A stretch of 26,139 nt of DNA from Saccoglossus kowalevskii (taxonomy: Eukaryota; Hemichordata; Enteropneusta; Harrimaniidae), in assembly GCF_000003605.2 (NCBI RefSeq), contig NW_003114962.1, positions 128,369-154,507 on the forward strand, read 5' to 3'. Made by a program: the position numbers and the translations under genes. Below the pieces are notes generated by a model, which made no database searches, was not told the DNA's origin, and saw only the letters and a list, made by a program, of their open reading frames with translations. Positions 13,201 through 21,622 of this stretch are shown here, one piece after another. Position 1 is the stretch's first letter. Each line of letters starts with the position of its first letter.

Positions 13201-16200
13201 ATATTCAAATATTCAGTATTGTTGACTTATATTATGATGAGCACTTTGTCATGTCAATGCCTTCTGTCGGATTGATTTACATGACATTAGCCAAACTGTA
13301 GTCTTCTACAGTGTATTATTTTTGAAGGAGTTTCCCACGGACCAGAGTGAAATGGAATCATACATGATGAATCGTGTAAATATTTGTTGCCAATTTACAG
13401 GAATATGATGAAACAGACAGTGATGAATCGGAAGCTGAACATGATGAGATGTGTTGTATGTGTGATGACGATCAGGAATTGGTGTACTGTTCACGATGTC
13501 CGGCAGCCTATCACAGAGAGTGTCATGATCCTCCTCTCAGAAACTTTCCTAGGTCTGTTAAGACGTATATATATATTTTTGAATCTCTCATTGATCACTG
13601 TTCTTGTTCAACTTCCTGTTTCTCAAGTGGAGCAATATGTTTTATGTTTCCATCTCTACTTGTCATTTTCAGAGGAAAATGGGTGTGCTCTGCATGCACA
13701 AATTGTAGATCATCTAGAAGCACGTCAAGAAGGAGAAAAGCGTTAAAAAAGAAGTCATCCGGAAAACAAACCAAGGCAAAGCCATCAAGGAAAGCTGCAT
13801 CATCTGCCAGTACTACTAAAACCACTGCCAGTGACAGTGTCTCAAGGAAGCGACGAGCTGATACAAGTCCGGATGATCAGACTTTTCGATCAAGCAGTAG
13901 GTCCCAAAGGTCCCAAAATGACCTCAAGGTAAACGCCAATGAATTGAATTGTTTTTTGATGGTTAGTCTGCTTCCGAATTCACTTTTCACCCCTCACTTC
14001 TGGTTTTCCATGTTATCTCTGGTTGCACTCTGTTGTTCATTTCATTGGGACGTCATCTGTTTAGGGTCTGCGCGTGTGTGCTTGGCAAATAAAGCTAGAA
14101 AAATTCCAGGAACGTTATTTAGCATGAGTTCTTCCCCTTTTTTAGCTTCGCTGTCGACTTTGTCGAGCGGTGCTTATCATATGAGTGATTGTCCGTTGTC
14201 ATCGTCGTCGTCCGTGTCAATGTTTTACTTTTTCGACTTCTTCTTGAAAACTACAAGCCTGAATGCTTTGATACTTGGTGTACATGTACCTTGGGTAGAC
14301 CTCTCTTAGGTTTGTTCCATTTCATGTTGATATCTTCAATTCTCTATTTTTGGTGAATATTTTTGTCATTTTTGGTAAAAAGTGATATTTTCGACTTCTT
14401 GTTAAAAACCGCAATTGCTTTGCAATTACATATATAGGTACTACATGTGGACCTCTCTCAGATTTGTTCATTTCGTGATGATATCTTCAATTCTCTAATT
14501 TTGGTGAATATTTTTGTCATTTTTGGTAAAAAGTGATATTTTCGACTTCTTGATAAAAACTGCAAGTCCGATTGCTTTGATACTATTCATATTGTTCCTT
14601 TGGTCTTCAGTTCTTTAATTGAAATGTGCATTGCTAACAGCGGAGCTATCTCAGCCGATAGGCTGCTTGTTTGTCCCTGCTTTTATCTTCTACTGTAAAC
14701 TGTATAAGGGCATTCTCCATTACCCTGTGATTTTTTCACAGTCAGCTACTTTGTAATGTTTGTAAATTTTTGGTATTTCTTTCTAAATATGATATGCATT
14801 TTGAACCAAAGAAACAGGATAGGATGCAGCTTTATTCTTCATGTGGTCAAGTCAATGTAAACGTGCATGCGACTGATTGGAGACTAGTGATTATCATCAA
14901 TGTTTTATTATGTATATTGACATATTTTTAATGGGACTATTTTGTGGAAGGTTACAATGACTGAATGTGATAATTAAGAGGATTGTGCACACCACTATTT
15001 ATGTTATCATTGCACTAATCTCTTCAAGTAATTTATGACACTTATTTTTCTATTACAGGCGTGTGAAGATATATTGAATAAGTTGACGCGTCACAAGGAC
15101 AGTTGGCCGTTCAGAAAACCAGTGGAGAAAGTAGAGGTAAGTTTAATGCTCTTTGTATGACATATAAATTTTCTTTGATTGAAATTAATAATAAGTTCAA
15201 TACTTTTTGAGACACAGTCCAACGACATGTTATTTCATAATTTAATGCATTATTTGTAATTTTAAAACTTCACATGTAGGCTTAGGGTTTTCATTTTCAA
15301 AAGAAATACTTGATTATTAAAGTGGTTGTCAAAATACATCTGTAAAAGATTACCCCAAGTCATGTCTGTTTGCAATAATTTTACATGCTAAATATTCGGC
15401 ATCTATGAATTGTAAATGTAATCAATGATGCAATTTGTCCCTCCATGCCCTGCATTACAAATTACCCAGAATTCTCTGATTCATACACTTACGTGAGTTG
15501 CTTCCTGAATAGACATTAGGTCCCTCTCTTTTAAATTTATATAACAGCTTTTGTGTTACCACAGTGAACATTACTGCCTCAGTTAGTTGAATTTAAGCCT
15601 GCTCCCAAAGCAGAATTCGAACATGATTTATTTTAGTGAAGATAAATAAATAATAAACTGTATAATGCATGATATTTTGATCAATAAAGCTCATTCAAAT
15701 TTAATTTTTGGCTAAGTTACTCTAAAAATGAAAGTTTTGCTGACAATAAAATGTTGTCTCCTCCTCACAGGCACCAGACTACTACGACATTATATCGGAT
15801 CCTATGGATTTCCAAACTATGAAGAATAAATGTCTCTGTATTGAATATAAATCAGTGGATGCATTTATGGAAGATATTAAGCTGGTATTCAATAATGCAG
15901 AAATTTACAACAAGGTATTCATATTTATATTAGCTCCGCTTAACATGCGAGTGTTTGTCCGTCGTTCATGTTAACTTTTTCGACTTCTTCATGAAAACTA
16001 CAATTCTTATTGCTTTGATACTTGTTATATATGTACCTTGGGCAGACCTCTCTTAGATTTGTTAATTTCTTGATGATATCTTAAATTCTCTAATTTTGAT
16101 GAATATTTTTGTAATTTTTGGTAAAACGTGATATTTTCGACTTCTTGTTGAAAACCACAAATCTCATTGCTTTGATATTATAGATATAGGTACCTCAGGT

Positions 16201-16691
16201 AGACCTCTCTCAGATTTGTTTTTCCAATGATATCTTTAGTTCTTTAATTGTAATGTGCATTGCTAACAACGGAGCTATCTCAGCTGAGAGGCTGCTTGTT
16301 TTCCAAAAAATATAATCACAATATGTAGCTAAAATTATAGAAAAAAATTATTCAAAAGGCTTGTTACAAAGATCTGTAGCCAATGAAAAAGTATAGAAAC
16401 ATTTATTAAAACTTTGGCTTTCAAAAGGTTGTATTAAGAAATGTATTTAAACTTCTCATATATAAAATCTTTCTTTATTTTTAGACTGGGTCTGAGGTAC
16501 TACAATGCCAGGAATCATTAGAGGAACATTTTGCTGAACTGGTGGAGAAATTCTTGCCCAGCTATGACTACGAGAGAGTTAGTCCAGTAGATCTAGAGAT
16601 GCAAAAAAGAATTGGTACAAGCTCCTCCACTCAAACACACGATGATCACTCCTATGTTAGCACCAGTAAAAGAAGACGACTGGATAAATAA
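1133..16691 (+). CDS. BAZ1B: BAZ1B/WSTF-type bromodomain-PHD protein, 20 exons, 5' partial
   Basis: Spliced exons: 1133-1250, 1571-1739, 2630-2733, 3177-3332, 3842-3999, 4390-4535, 4983-5172, 6820-6886, 7427-7701, 8030-8194, 8775-8943, 10314-10458, 11074-11204, 11388-11528, 12862-12930, 13401-13552, 13673-13928, 15059-15136, 15771-15914, 16485-16691. All introns are GT-AG and phases join without a break, giving 1012 codons plus TAA. Order: charged helix, DDT, WHIM1, Lys/Glu-rich coiled coil, WHIM2, WHIM3, PHD1, PHD2, basic linker, bromodomain. The family is the non-catalytic partner of ISWI ATPases (WICH complex with SMARCA5) in the nucleus. SPIGTDRNHNRYWVF and SRLHVLLGILDASIKW match my recollection of BAZ1B much better than BAZ1A. 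The WAC domain, which in vertebrate BAZ1B phosphorylates H2A.X Tyr142, must lie upstream. The ATG at 1140 is probably internal, because an acceptor (tactttggtag) sits just before it. Confidence 0.93.
1571..3332 (+). CDS. BAZ1B: BAZ1B exons encoding the DDT domain
   Basis: Exons 1571-1739, 2630-2733 and 3177-3332. The DDT core contains LPEGLPNTLFGDVTMVVEF, then GYISRVIVILLQTLLQD, and ends near ASELVRLCLR. DDT is a three-helix module, found in bromodomain-PHD remodelling subunits, that contributes to DNA and ISWI contacts. The third exon finishes with an acidic Asp/Ser tract before donor gtgagt. Introns 1740-2629 and 2734-3176 hold no other gene. The first has only the inverted repeat at 1951-2038. 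Confidence 0.93.
1951..2038. repeat. Inverted repeat enclosing a perfect 12-bp palindrome
   Basis: ACTCCTGTGTGC (1952-1963) is the exact reverse complement of GCACACAGGAGT (2027-2038). Between them lies the palindrome AGCACATGTGCT (1991-2002). It is in the BAZ1B intron 1740-2629. It could be a small decayed MITE or a hairpin. No target duplication was found. Confidence 0.5.
3842..5172 (+). CDS. BAZ1B: BAZ1B exons: WHIM1 and basic/acidic coiled coil
   Basis: Exon 3842-3999 encodes the WHIM1 helices (LESSELHELEASDILQILV, then LCHRIMSSFSIQDHM), part of the WHIM fold thought to bind linker DNA and the ISWI partner. Exons 4390-4535 and 4983-5172 encode a highly charged Lys/Glu coiled coil (RIQSQKKEKVRRLEEKK, then KRRRIMAAREKRLRAEQE). 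The TGG codon is split across the intron at 3999/4390, and GAT across 4535/4983. Low-complexity composition makes this the least conserved part, but the frame stays open throughout. Confidence 0.88.
4088..4254 (+). repeat. Partial copy of dispersed family R
   Basis: Shares the core CAACTTCTTCTTGAA, ATTGCTTTGATACTTGGT, CAGATTTGTTCATTTT and TCAATTTTCTATTTTTGG with the larger copies at 14142-14672 and 15930-16301. It is more diverged and has only one module. It lies in the BAZ1B intron 4000-4389. Confidence 0.7.
5400..6544. mobile_element. 1145-bp non-autonomous DNA transposon with TIRs and 7-bp target duplication
   Basis: The ends are inverted copies: left CACAGTCCCTCTATCCCCGG and right (reverse strand) CACAGTTCCTCTATCCCCGG. 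The match continues to about 29 bp with one difference. The direct repeat GTTGAAC flanks the element exactly (5393-5399 and 6545-6551), so both boundaries are clear. No transposase is visible: the open frames inside are short and have no known motif. It occupies most of the 1.6-kb BAZ1B intron 5173-6819. The superfamily cannot be fixed from the ends. Confidence 0.88.
6820..8943 (+). CDS. BAZ1B: BAZ1B exons: WHIM2 and WHIM3 (WSD) motifs
   Basis: Exons 6820-6886, 7427-7701, 8030-8194 and 8775-8943. WHIM2 is SPIGTDRNHNRYWVF followed by PGLFVEKGWVHTSIDY. WHIM3 is GQNLWFQYDSQKELDELI followed by NNGIRESAL and YQDIIK. The last exon has DINGDQELLESF and RVRKGGLGGV, which match BAZ1B and not BAZ1A. 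WHIM2-WHIM3 is established as a linker-length-sensing, ISWI-contacting unit. An acidic Asp/Asn/Ser linker (about 7590-7650) separates the two. Confidence 0.93.
10314..11204 (+). CDS. BAZ1B: BAZ1B exons between WHIM3 and PHD1
   Basis: Exon 10314-10458 encodes LLIETQSEVLLKFLQGIMKP and an acidic tail. Exon 11074-11204 encodes VLRWQEAVRECPTMSRLHVL and LGILDASIKWEKSAENA, a helical segment placed directly before the first PHD finger in BAZ1 proteins. The GAG codon is split across the intron (10458/11074). The long open reading frame over 10946-11419 on this strand is a different frame of the intron and exon and is not a gene. Confidence 0.9.
11388..11528 (+). CDS. BAZ1B: BAZ1B first PHD finger (with exon 12862-12930 downstream)
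   Basis: A single 47-codon exon holds a complete C4HC3 zinc finger: CKIC, then LLCDEC, H in FHLYC, and CPAC at the end. Spacing is that of a canonical PHD. LRPALSYVPKGDWMCPAC resembles the single PHD of vertebrate BAZ1B. The next exon, 12862-12930, encodes ARRNSRGRDYAE, a tail also recognisable in BAZ1B. The two exons join in phase 0. Confidence 0.95.
11730..11935. other. GC-richer, inverted-repeat-containing patch in BAZ1B intron
   Basis: This stretch is clearly richer in CpG and GC than the surrounding intron. TTGATCTCGGT (about 11833) is inverted as ACCGAGATCAA (about 11909). GTGCCGGCAC is a perfect palindrome, and GGCACG recurs on both strands. It may be a remnant of an old repeat. No gene was seen. 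Confidence 0.35.
12289..12733. mobile_element. 445-bp MITE with long inverted repeats
   Basis: Outer arms GTAGACTGGCGCAGTTGAGG (from 12289) and, on the reverse strand, GTAGACTTGCTCAGTCGGGG (from 12733) are diverged inverted repeats. Inside them, 12388-12417 and 12649-12678 are a perfect 30-bp inverted repeat. Flanks CATTTTA (12282-12288) and CATCTTA (12734-12740) look like a 7-bp target duplication with one change. There is no coding potential. It lies in the BAZ1B intron 11529-12861, downstream of PHD1. Confidence 0.82.
13401..13928 (+). CDS. BAZ1B: BAZ1B second PHD finger and basic linker
   Basis: Exons 13401-13552 and 13673-13928. After an acidic run comes a second complete C4HC3 PHD: CCMC, YCSRC, YHREC, then WVCSAC, with the last cysteine pair on the second exon. 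The Arg codon is split AG/A across the short 120-base intron. The remainder is a Ser/Lys/Arg-rich, probably disordered and nuclear-localising linker (KKKSSGKQTKAKPSRK, VSRKRRADTSPD). A 286-codon read-through frame exists across the intron and beyond, but the spliced form is required to complete the finger. Confidence 0.92.
14142..14672 (+). repeat. Dispersed family R, three ~155-bp modules
   Basis: TTTCGACTTCTT recurs at 14231, 14389 and 14540, so modules are about 151-158 bp. Each runs through ATTGCTTTGATAC-like, CCTCTCTCAGATTTG-like and TCTTCAATTCTCTA-like stretches. The start TTAGCTTCGCTGT and the end ACAGCGGAGCTA are near inverted complements. It lies in the BAZ1B intron 13929-15058. It also explains the long open frame that runs on to about 14309. 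Confidence 0.85.
15059..16691 (+). CDS. BAZ1B: BAZ1B bromodomain and C-terminus
   Basis: Exons 15059-15136, 15771-15914 and 16485-16691. The bromodomain starts at ACEDILNKL and SWPFRKPV. It continues with the ZA-loop DYYDIISDPMDFQTM, FMEDIKLVFNNAEIYN (Asn of the acetyl-lysine pocket in YN) and the last helix ESLEEHFAELVEKFLP. After this there are about 40 residues ending in KRRRLDK and TAA at 16689-16691. Bromodomains bind acetylated lysine in histone tails. The final basic cluster looks like a nuclear localisation signal. Confidence 0.95.
15930..16301 (+). repeat. Dispersed family R, two modules
   Basis: Starts TTAGCTCCGCTTAAC 16 bases after the BAZ1B donor at 15914 and ends GGAGCTATCTCAGCTGAGAG plus GCTGCTTGTTT. 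TTTCGACTTCTT lies at 15978, and its second copy is at 16135 (157 bp apart). Same orientation as the copy at 14142-14672, with one module fewer. Confidence 0.85.
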
Positions 16692-17850
16692 CTAATCTGT
16701 GAATGGAATTTGGCAAGCTCTAAGAGATGAATCAACTCGCGGAATGGCTCAGTTTACCACTCACCCTATTATGTTATCAACAATCTGAATTCATCTCTAC
16801 ATCGGTTGATGTTTCTTTCATTCATCCACAAAGTACCAATACATATAGTGTACATTCTATTGAATATTTTTTCCAGAGACAACCTTTTTAAAAATTAGAT
16901 TTGGGAGAAAGCGGTGTGTGCCCCTTGCTGCCCAGACTGTGTTTTGTATTGTATACTTTGCATATGTAGTATTTACACGTTTGTTTAAATTATAAGACCA
17001 CAGTTCGCTAGAACATGATAACTTATTAAGTATTTAGATGAATGACATCTGCGATAGCATGGGAACAAAATTGTACATTTTTTTGCAAAAGTATGGTAGC
17101 ACTTTTAGAATTTTAACTGTTTGCTTTATAATTCATTTATTATATGTGTATGGTTTAATAAGTCAGCGAATATTGTCATAACGACAGTATTTTGATGATA
17201 AACTTTATTAAAGGTATACAGGGAATTACTCAGAATTCATACTTTCATGTTTTGACAAATTGCGCAACATTATCTTGAATATCACAACTTTATCACAGTA
17301 TTTCAAATTTTCTGAAAACAAGGTATTTCATATGTGTAGCATACATCACATAAGGATTTGACACGCCACCACCCTTTAAAGCGGGGGAATCGTCACCTGC
17401 GCATGCGACACAGTCATAGCGTGTCGTTGTTTACAAACAAGCATCTACCCATGAGTCGTTGCCGTTTTAGCGTGTGTTGTTATCACTTGGGACTCCATTC
17501 TCGCGTGTGCAGGTGACGACCCTCTCGCTTTAATCAAAACAGATTTATTGATAACTTCCTCTCATGAAGTTCAAGCATGAGTGATCTATTCGCACAGTAG
17601 ACAAGATTACGAGAATTAATTCAGTCGCAACCCAATCCCCAATATTGCCTTGAATGTAATGAGGTGTGTTTTTATCTGCATAAGGATTGTGACAATCTTC
17701 TCAATAAACCATTTTTCTTTTACTGTGACATCAAATTTGTGTTGGAATTGACAAACGTGATTTCAAGTAATGTGCTATAAGAATTTTATGATGGTCATAT
17801 TTCATGAAGTATTTGAAATAAAAATGTAAAATCAAGTCATTCTATTTTTG
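16692..17850 (+). other. BAZ1B: BAZ1B 3' untranslated region, with candidate poly(A) signals
   Basis: AT-rich, non-coding on both strands. Candidate signals are ATTAAA 17207-17212, AATAAA 17703-17708 and AATAAA 17817-17822. If the later ones are used, the TTAA MITE at 17376-17533 is transcribed as part of the 3' UTR. Which site is used cannot be decided from sequence. Confidence 0.55.
17376..17533. mobile_element. 158-bp TTAA MITE, copy 1
   Basis: Both ends are TTAA. Left TTAAAGCGGGGG and TCGTCACCTGC pair with right (reverse strand) TTAAAGCGAGAG and TCGTCACCTGC, 21 of 25 matching. The interior (AACAAGCATCTACCCATGAG, GTGTTGTTATCA) is shared, in the opposite orientation, with 23409-23561. TTAA target use points to a piggyBac-like or Kolobok-like transposase acting in trans. 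Confidence 0.85.
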
Positions 17851-19379
17851 GTCCGAGCTTTTCAAGCAATATCTCGCAGAAAACAACCATTCATTTTTGA
17901 ATATGTTAATGATATTTTCTGGATTGCCGCCAACATTCTGCAGTTTTGCCTTATATGGTAATGACATGATCTTAATGTAGATAAATGCCATATATGAACT
18001 TGTTCAAAAGTTCCCAGTGTTGCTTTATATAGACTTCTATTCTTAATGCAAGATGTTTTGGTCCACACCAAATGGTATTTGGAGGTCACGCTCAGTGATG
18101 TCACTTCTACTGTACACTGCTTCATCAAGCTAAACTTGCATTTTATTGTTGTAATGTAGGAAGAGAATATATAACCCGATAAAAACAAGAGTATTGCATT
18201 TATTTACTTGTGAGTGTCAGTCGTGAATGTTTATACGATACCCACTAAAAATAAAACAATGAATTCTCAGTGTTGTATCCTTGTACATATCCCCATATAT
18301 CAATCTTATTTATATACAGTTGGTGTACAAGTACATGCATTCCATTTTTGCATAAAATTAACTTTTGGATGTTCCACACCTTGAATGTGGCAAGTAATGA
18401 CTTTGTATCTACTGAATATATAGCAGGAAAAATGAGCAAGATCTATTAATATTCATAAGTTTGTGCATTTATTGCAGATTCTTAATATACAATGATTGAA
18501 AGTGAATCAATTTTTTTCTTTCATGATTCTGGTTTACTGTTCAAGGATTGCTTACAACACATACTGAAAGTAATGTCTTGGTCAATCTTTTTTAAATCTA
18601 AGTGCAAATAATCTGGAGATAAAAGATGCCGGTGAAAGCAAAGGACTGTGGGGGGTGCCCTTAATATAAAGTTCTGTTTTACCAAACACATTGTCGACCA
18701 TATACTATATGGAATACAAGTGATTGACAGTCCCTGTCAAGGTGCAACTGCATAGAGAAAGAATTAATATTGTCATGAAATTAACAAATGTGATAAGTTT
18801 CATCCAAGCAATCAGGCTAACCATTTTCAAAAAGTTAAAAATAAAATTTTTACCCCGGTAACATTAAGGCAGCAATTCTCAGGTTCAAGATTGAGGTTTT
18901 TTTTAGCATGTGCCGCACCATTCAAAAAAATGGTCACCAGTCAGGTACAGGTATGCAATTACAACTTGTCTTTGTACCAACTTTGAACAAAATCAATTTA
19001 GTTCAACAAGAACTAAAAATTTGTGTGGTTGACAATGTGTTAATATTTGTCGTTCATACCCTGTATGTAGCACAGCTACAAAACCGTAATTACACATTTT
19101 TCTGAAAGAAATACATTAATTTTGATGATAAAAAAAAATCAAGAAAGTAATCAAACAACGGCAGTGAATGAAAGTTTCGGCGGGCACCATTTGTTTTGTA
19201 CCAAGTCGGCAATAAATCTAATAATGACTTATCTGCTTCGTGAAAGCAATACTGCTGAATAGATGTACGAAACAAATTCACTGTCACAGTAATTTCAGAG
19301 AATATCATAAATATTGCAATTAATATATACATAATAATAAATTGATGAACTTGTTTATGTTTATAAACATAAAAAATGG
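17851..19379. other. Intergenic DNA between convergent BAZ1B and TMEM101
   Basis: I see no gene here. Short open frames on either strand lack motifs and are AT-biased. The right part probably includes the TMEM101 3' UTR; minus-strand AATAAA candidates include 18468-18473. No tRNA or other structured RNA was recognised. Confidence 0.5.
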
Positions 19380-19832
19380 TCAGTGATAGCAGAGTAACAT
19401 TAAAACAGCGATCGCGACAATGGATTCTGATAGAATTAGAATATGCATCCAGTATTCAACAAATCGCTGTCTCCACCAATAGTTTATGTTCCCTTCGAAG
19501 TACAAAGTAGTCACAATAAGCACCACAAGTAGAACACGTGCTGCAGTTCGAAGTCGTATTCCAGAAAAAAAGCTGCCCGCTCCAACGGCCGTGAGTGCGA
19601 CCATTACAAATGAGAAAAGATTACCAAGAGGTACAAGTTTGTGGAAAGCTCGGTTGTCTTCCTTGCTGCGGAACAACGTGTATGAGTAACAGAGCAGGAA
19701 GAAACCGTACACGTATCTACCAGTGGTAAAGAGCAGAGGCTTTTTAAAACGCCGTGGAATGTTTTCCAGCTCTCTGCTGGCAAGCATCAGGTAGCCACCA
19801 ATAACTGCAAAGTTTCTGGTTACGATACGTAT
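19380..19832 (-). CDS. TMEM101: TMEM101 exon 3 (C-terminal half)
   Basis: Acceptor cttcatag, then IRIVTRNFAVIGGYLMLAS and the rest of the membrane-spanning half, ending LLCYH and TGA (19382-19380). The open frame with its own ATG at 19787 is only part of this exon. The phase-0 join to exon 2 (WLT/IRI) reproduces the family sequence. Confidence 0.93.
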   Translation of the reverse strand: MRIVTRNFAVIGGYLMLASRELENIPRRFKKPLLFTTGRYVYGFFLLCYSYTLFRSKEDNRAFHKLVPLGNLFSFVMVALTAVGAGSFFSGIRLRTAARVLLVVLIVTTLYFEGNINYWWRQRFVEYWMHILILSESIVAIAVLMLLCYH

Positions 19833-21622
19833 CTATGAAGAAAACAATTTGGTTTCAGTAAATTGTGAATTGCATGTGATATACACCGTAAAGACCACTT
19901 CCCGATTTTTTTTATTTAAAATCACATTCAATTAAGCGTAGAGAAAATTGATTTCTTTGTGGACATCAGCAAAAATGACCAACTTTGAATTAATGGTTTT
20001 AATGGGTTTAGATTTTCATATTACGTTGTCCATTATTGGGTTGGTTTTTTTTTCAGAGGAATTTATAATGTGGAAGTATAAGTTTTGAGGAAAACAGCCA
20101 GGAAATCAAACCAAAAATGCACCAGAAAATGTTTGACAAGAAAAATATTAATACATCCACAAGTGAAGCAATGGTTCATGCACAGAATTTAAATATACTT
20201 GCCCATTTCTATCGTTTGAAATCTAGACATAGGTACCTAAAACCAACAAAATGAATTTATGGTTTCAGCCCCACCCACCCATTTTGTAGCCAAGAAACCA
20301 ACCCTTCACTCAAGCTGTTGCAACTTGTGCATGACGTTCCTTGAAATAAATGCATCTCTAAAACTCACCGTTAGCCATTCACCAAAGTGTAAATAGGGAC
20401 TTGTATGAGTATAAAATGCATGGATTGCGACTTGCACGGCACACAACAGATACGCTGTATGTTTCTGCCAATCAAAAATAATCAGAGTTCCAAGCACAAA
20501 CAATGCTGCAATATTACTGTAAATATAACCACGTGCATAGCCTTCAGATCTGAAAAATAGCATCACAGAACTTACAACACCTATGAAAAAGTAATTACAA
20601 TCATGAAAGTGGAATTCTTTGGTAATTTTGAATAATAATGCCAAGGACCAAGATTATATTATCCTCTGACAAACACCACATGAGATAGCTCTGCTGTTAG
20701 CAATGTACATTTCAAAATAGAGAATTGAAGACATCATCACAAATGAACAAATCTGAGAGAGGTCCATCAAAGCAAGAAATCAAAATTATAACTTTTTACA
20801 AAAAATGACAAAAATATCATCTAAAAATGAACAATCTTAGAGAGGTCTACCTAAGGTAGATCATGGAACTATAAACCCATGGTTATAGTTTTCAAGAACT
20901 CAAAAACTGGGTGACACACAATGACTCATATGATAAGCTTTGCTCGAAAAAGTCATGGAGCTAAAAATATTCGTCCAAAATAGAGAATAGAATATATTGT
21001 CATGAAATAAACAAATCCAAAACTTACATACATACCAAGTATCGAAGCAATTCAGTTGGTAGTTTTTAATACGTCGAAAATAGCATTTTGTATTAAAAAC
21101 AACAAAAAATAGAGAATGAAAGATATCGTCTTGAAATGAACAAATCTGACAGGGGTCCAGAACATGAAAACAGCATTTTCCGTAGCATTTTTTACAAAAA
21201 AATACAAAACTATTCGGCAAAAATAGAGAATTTGAAGATATCATCAAGAAATGAGGTCCACCAAGTACAATGTACATGTAAGAAATAGACCGCCGATTAA
21301 GGGGGAAACAATGGGAGTGTGGTTACGTTTAGTCCGGAAAATGTACGGAAATGCCCCACAGATCAAAATCGAATTCTCCGAAGCCGGTATTTTTGAATGA
21401 AAATTCAAATGAAATCGAGTTGGTTTCGGGCAAGTGTATTTAAGTGCGACTTAACCGGTACCTGAAATTTATAGATTATATATACCTTTGTTGTTCTGCT
21501 CTTTCTGCAAACAACATCAATAGCACAAAAGCAAAGATGTATGGATAGCGAGAAATGATAAACGTCCCGATTCCGGCTAACGATGGTCGGCGATCTCTTG
21601 GTCTTACTCTGGGGGCCGCCAT
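19380..21622 (-). CDS. TMEM101: TMEM101 homologue, complete, three exons
   Basis: Exons 21486-21622, 20369-20549 and 19380-19832 (minus strand), all GT-AG with matching phases (2, 0), encode 256 residues plus TGA. The human protein, from memory, is 257. The start ATG at 21622-21620 has a good context (aacaaaATGG), and no upstream frame extends it. Family landmarks: LLMLFAERAEQQR at the end of exon 1, YLHFGEWLT closing exon 2, VIGGYLMLAS and SKEDNRAFHKL in exon 3, and EGNINYWWRQRFVEYW near the C-terminus. Hydrophobic segments recur along its length (around residues 28-41, 57-74, 79-92, 111-126, 144-160, 176-200 and 203-213, and at the C-terminus), so it is a multi-pass membrane protein. Human TMEM101 is reported to activate NF-kB on overexpression; its molecular role is unknown. 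It converges with BAZ1B. Confidence 0.93.
20369..20549 (-). CDS. TMEM101: TMEM101 exon 2
   Basis: Acceptor ctatttttcag at 20560-20550 is chosen over the earlier ttcatag because it joins AERAEQQR to SEGYARGYIYSNIAAL in frame, as the family requires. Donor is GTGAGT. It encodes two hydrophobic helices (NIAALFVLGTLIIF and AYLLCAVQVAIHAF). The 5' intron, 20550-21485, is filled largely with family R repeats. Confidence 0.92.
20681..21276 (-). repeat. Dispersed family R, reverse orientation, several modules
   Basis: Reverse complements of CCTCTCTCAGATTTGTTCAT, of the TCTTCAATTCTCTATTTT-like stretch and of the AGCTATCTCA end recur along this block, inside TMEM101 intron 1. The left end (tgagatagctctgctgttagc) is the family's 3' end. 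Copies are more decayed than in BAZ1B. The 125-codon open frame at 20900-21277 is a by-product. Confidence 0.75.
21486..21622 (-). CDS. TMEM101: TMEM101 exon 1 with start codon
   Basis: MAAPRVRPRDRRPSLAG is a basic, presumably cytosolic N-terminus. The first hydrophobic helix follows (YPYIFAFVLLMLF), then AERAEQQR. Donor gtatat is acceptable. Upstream on the minus strand is the palindromic AT run gttaattattaac. No TATA box or initiator could be assigned with confidence. Confidence 0.9.

Noticed and set aside
13449..14309. 286-codon open frame on the plus strand
   Set aside because: It reads through intron 13553-13672 and then into intron and family R sequence. The PHD finger is complete only when the intron is spliced out.
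1133..16691. BAZ1A/ACF1 as the identity of the large gene
   Set aside because: Two PHD fingers recall Drosophila Acf1, but the DDT, WHIM2, WHIM3, first PHD and bromodomain sequences all resemble BAZ1B as I recall it, and not BAZ1A.
20900..21277. 125-codon minus-strand open frame in TMEM101 intron 1
   Set aside because: It lies in reversed family R modules and has no homology I recognise.
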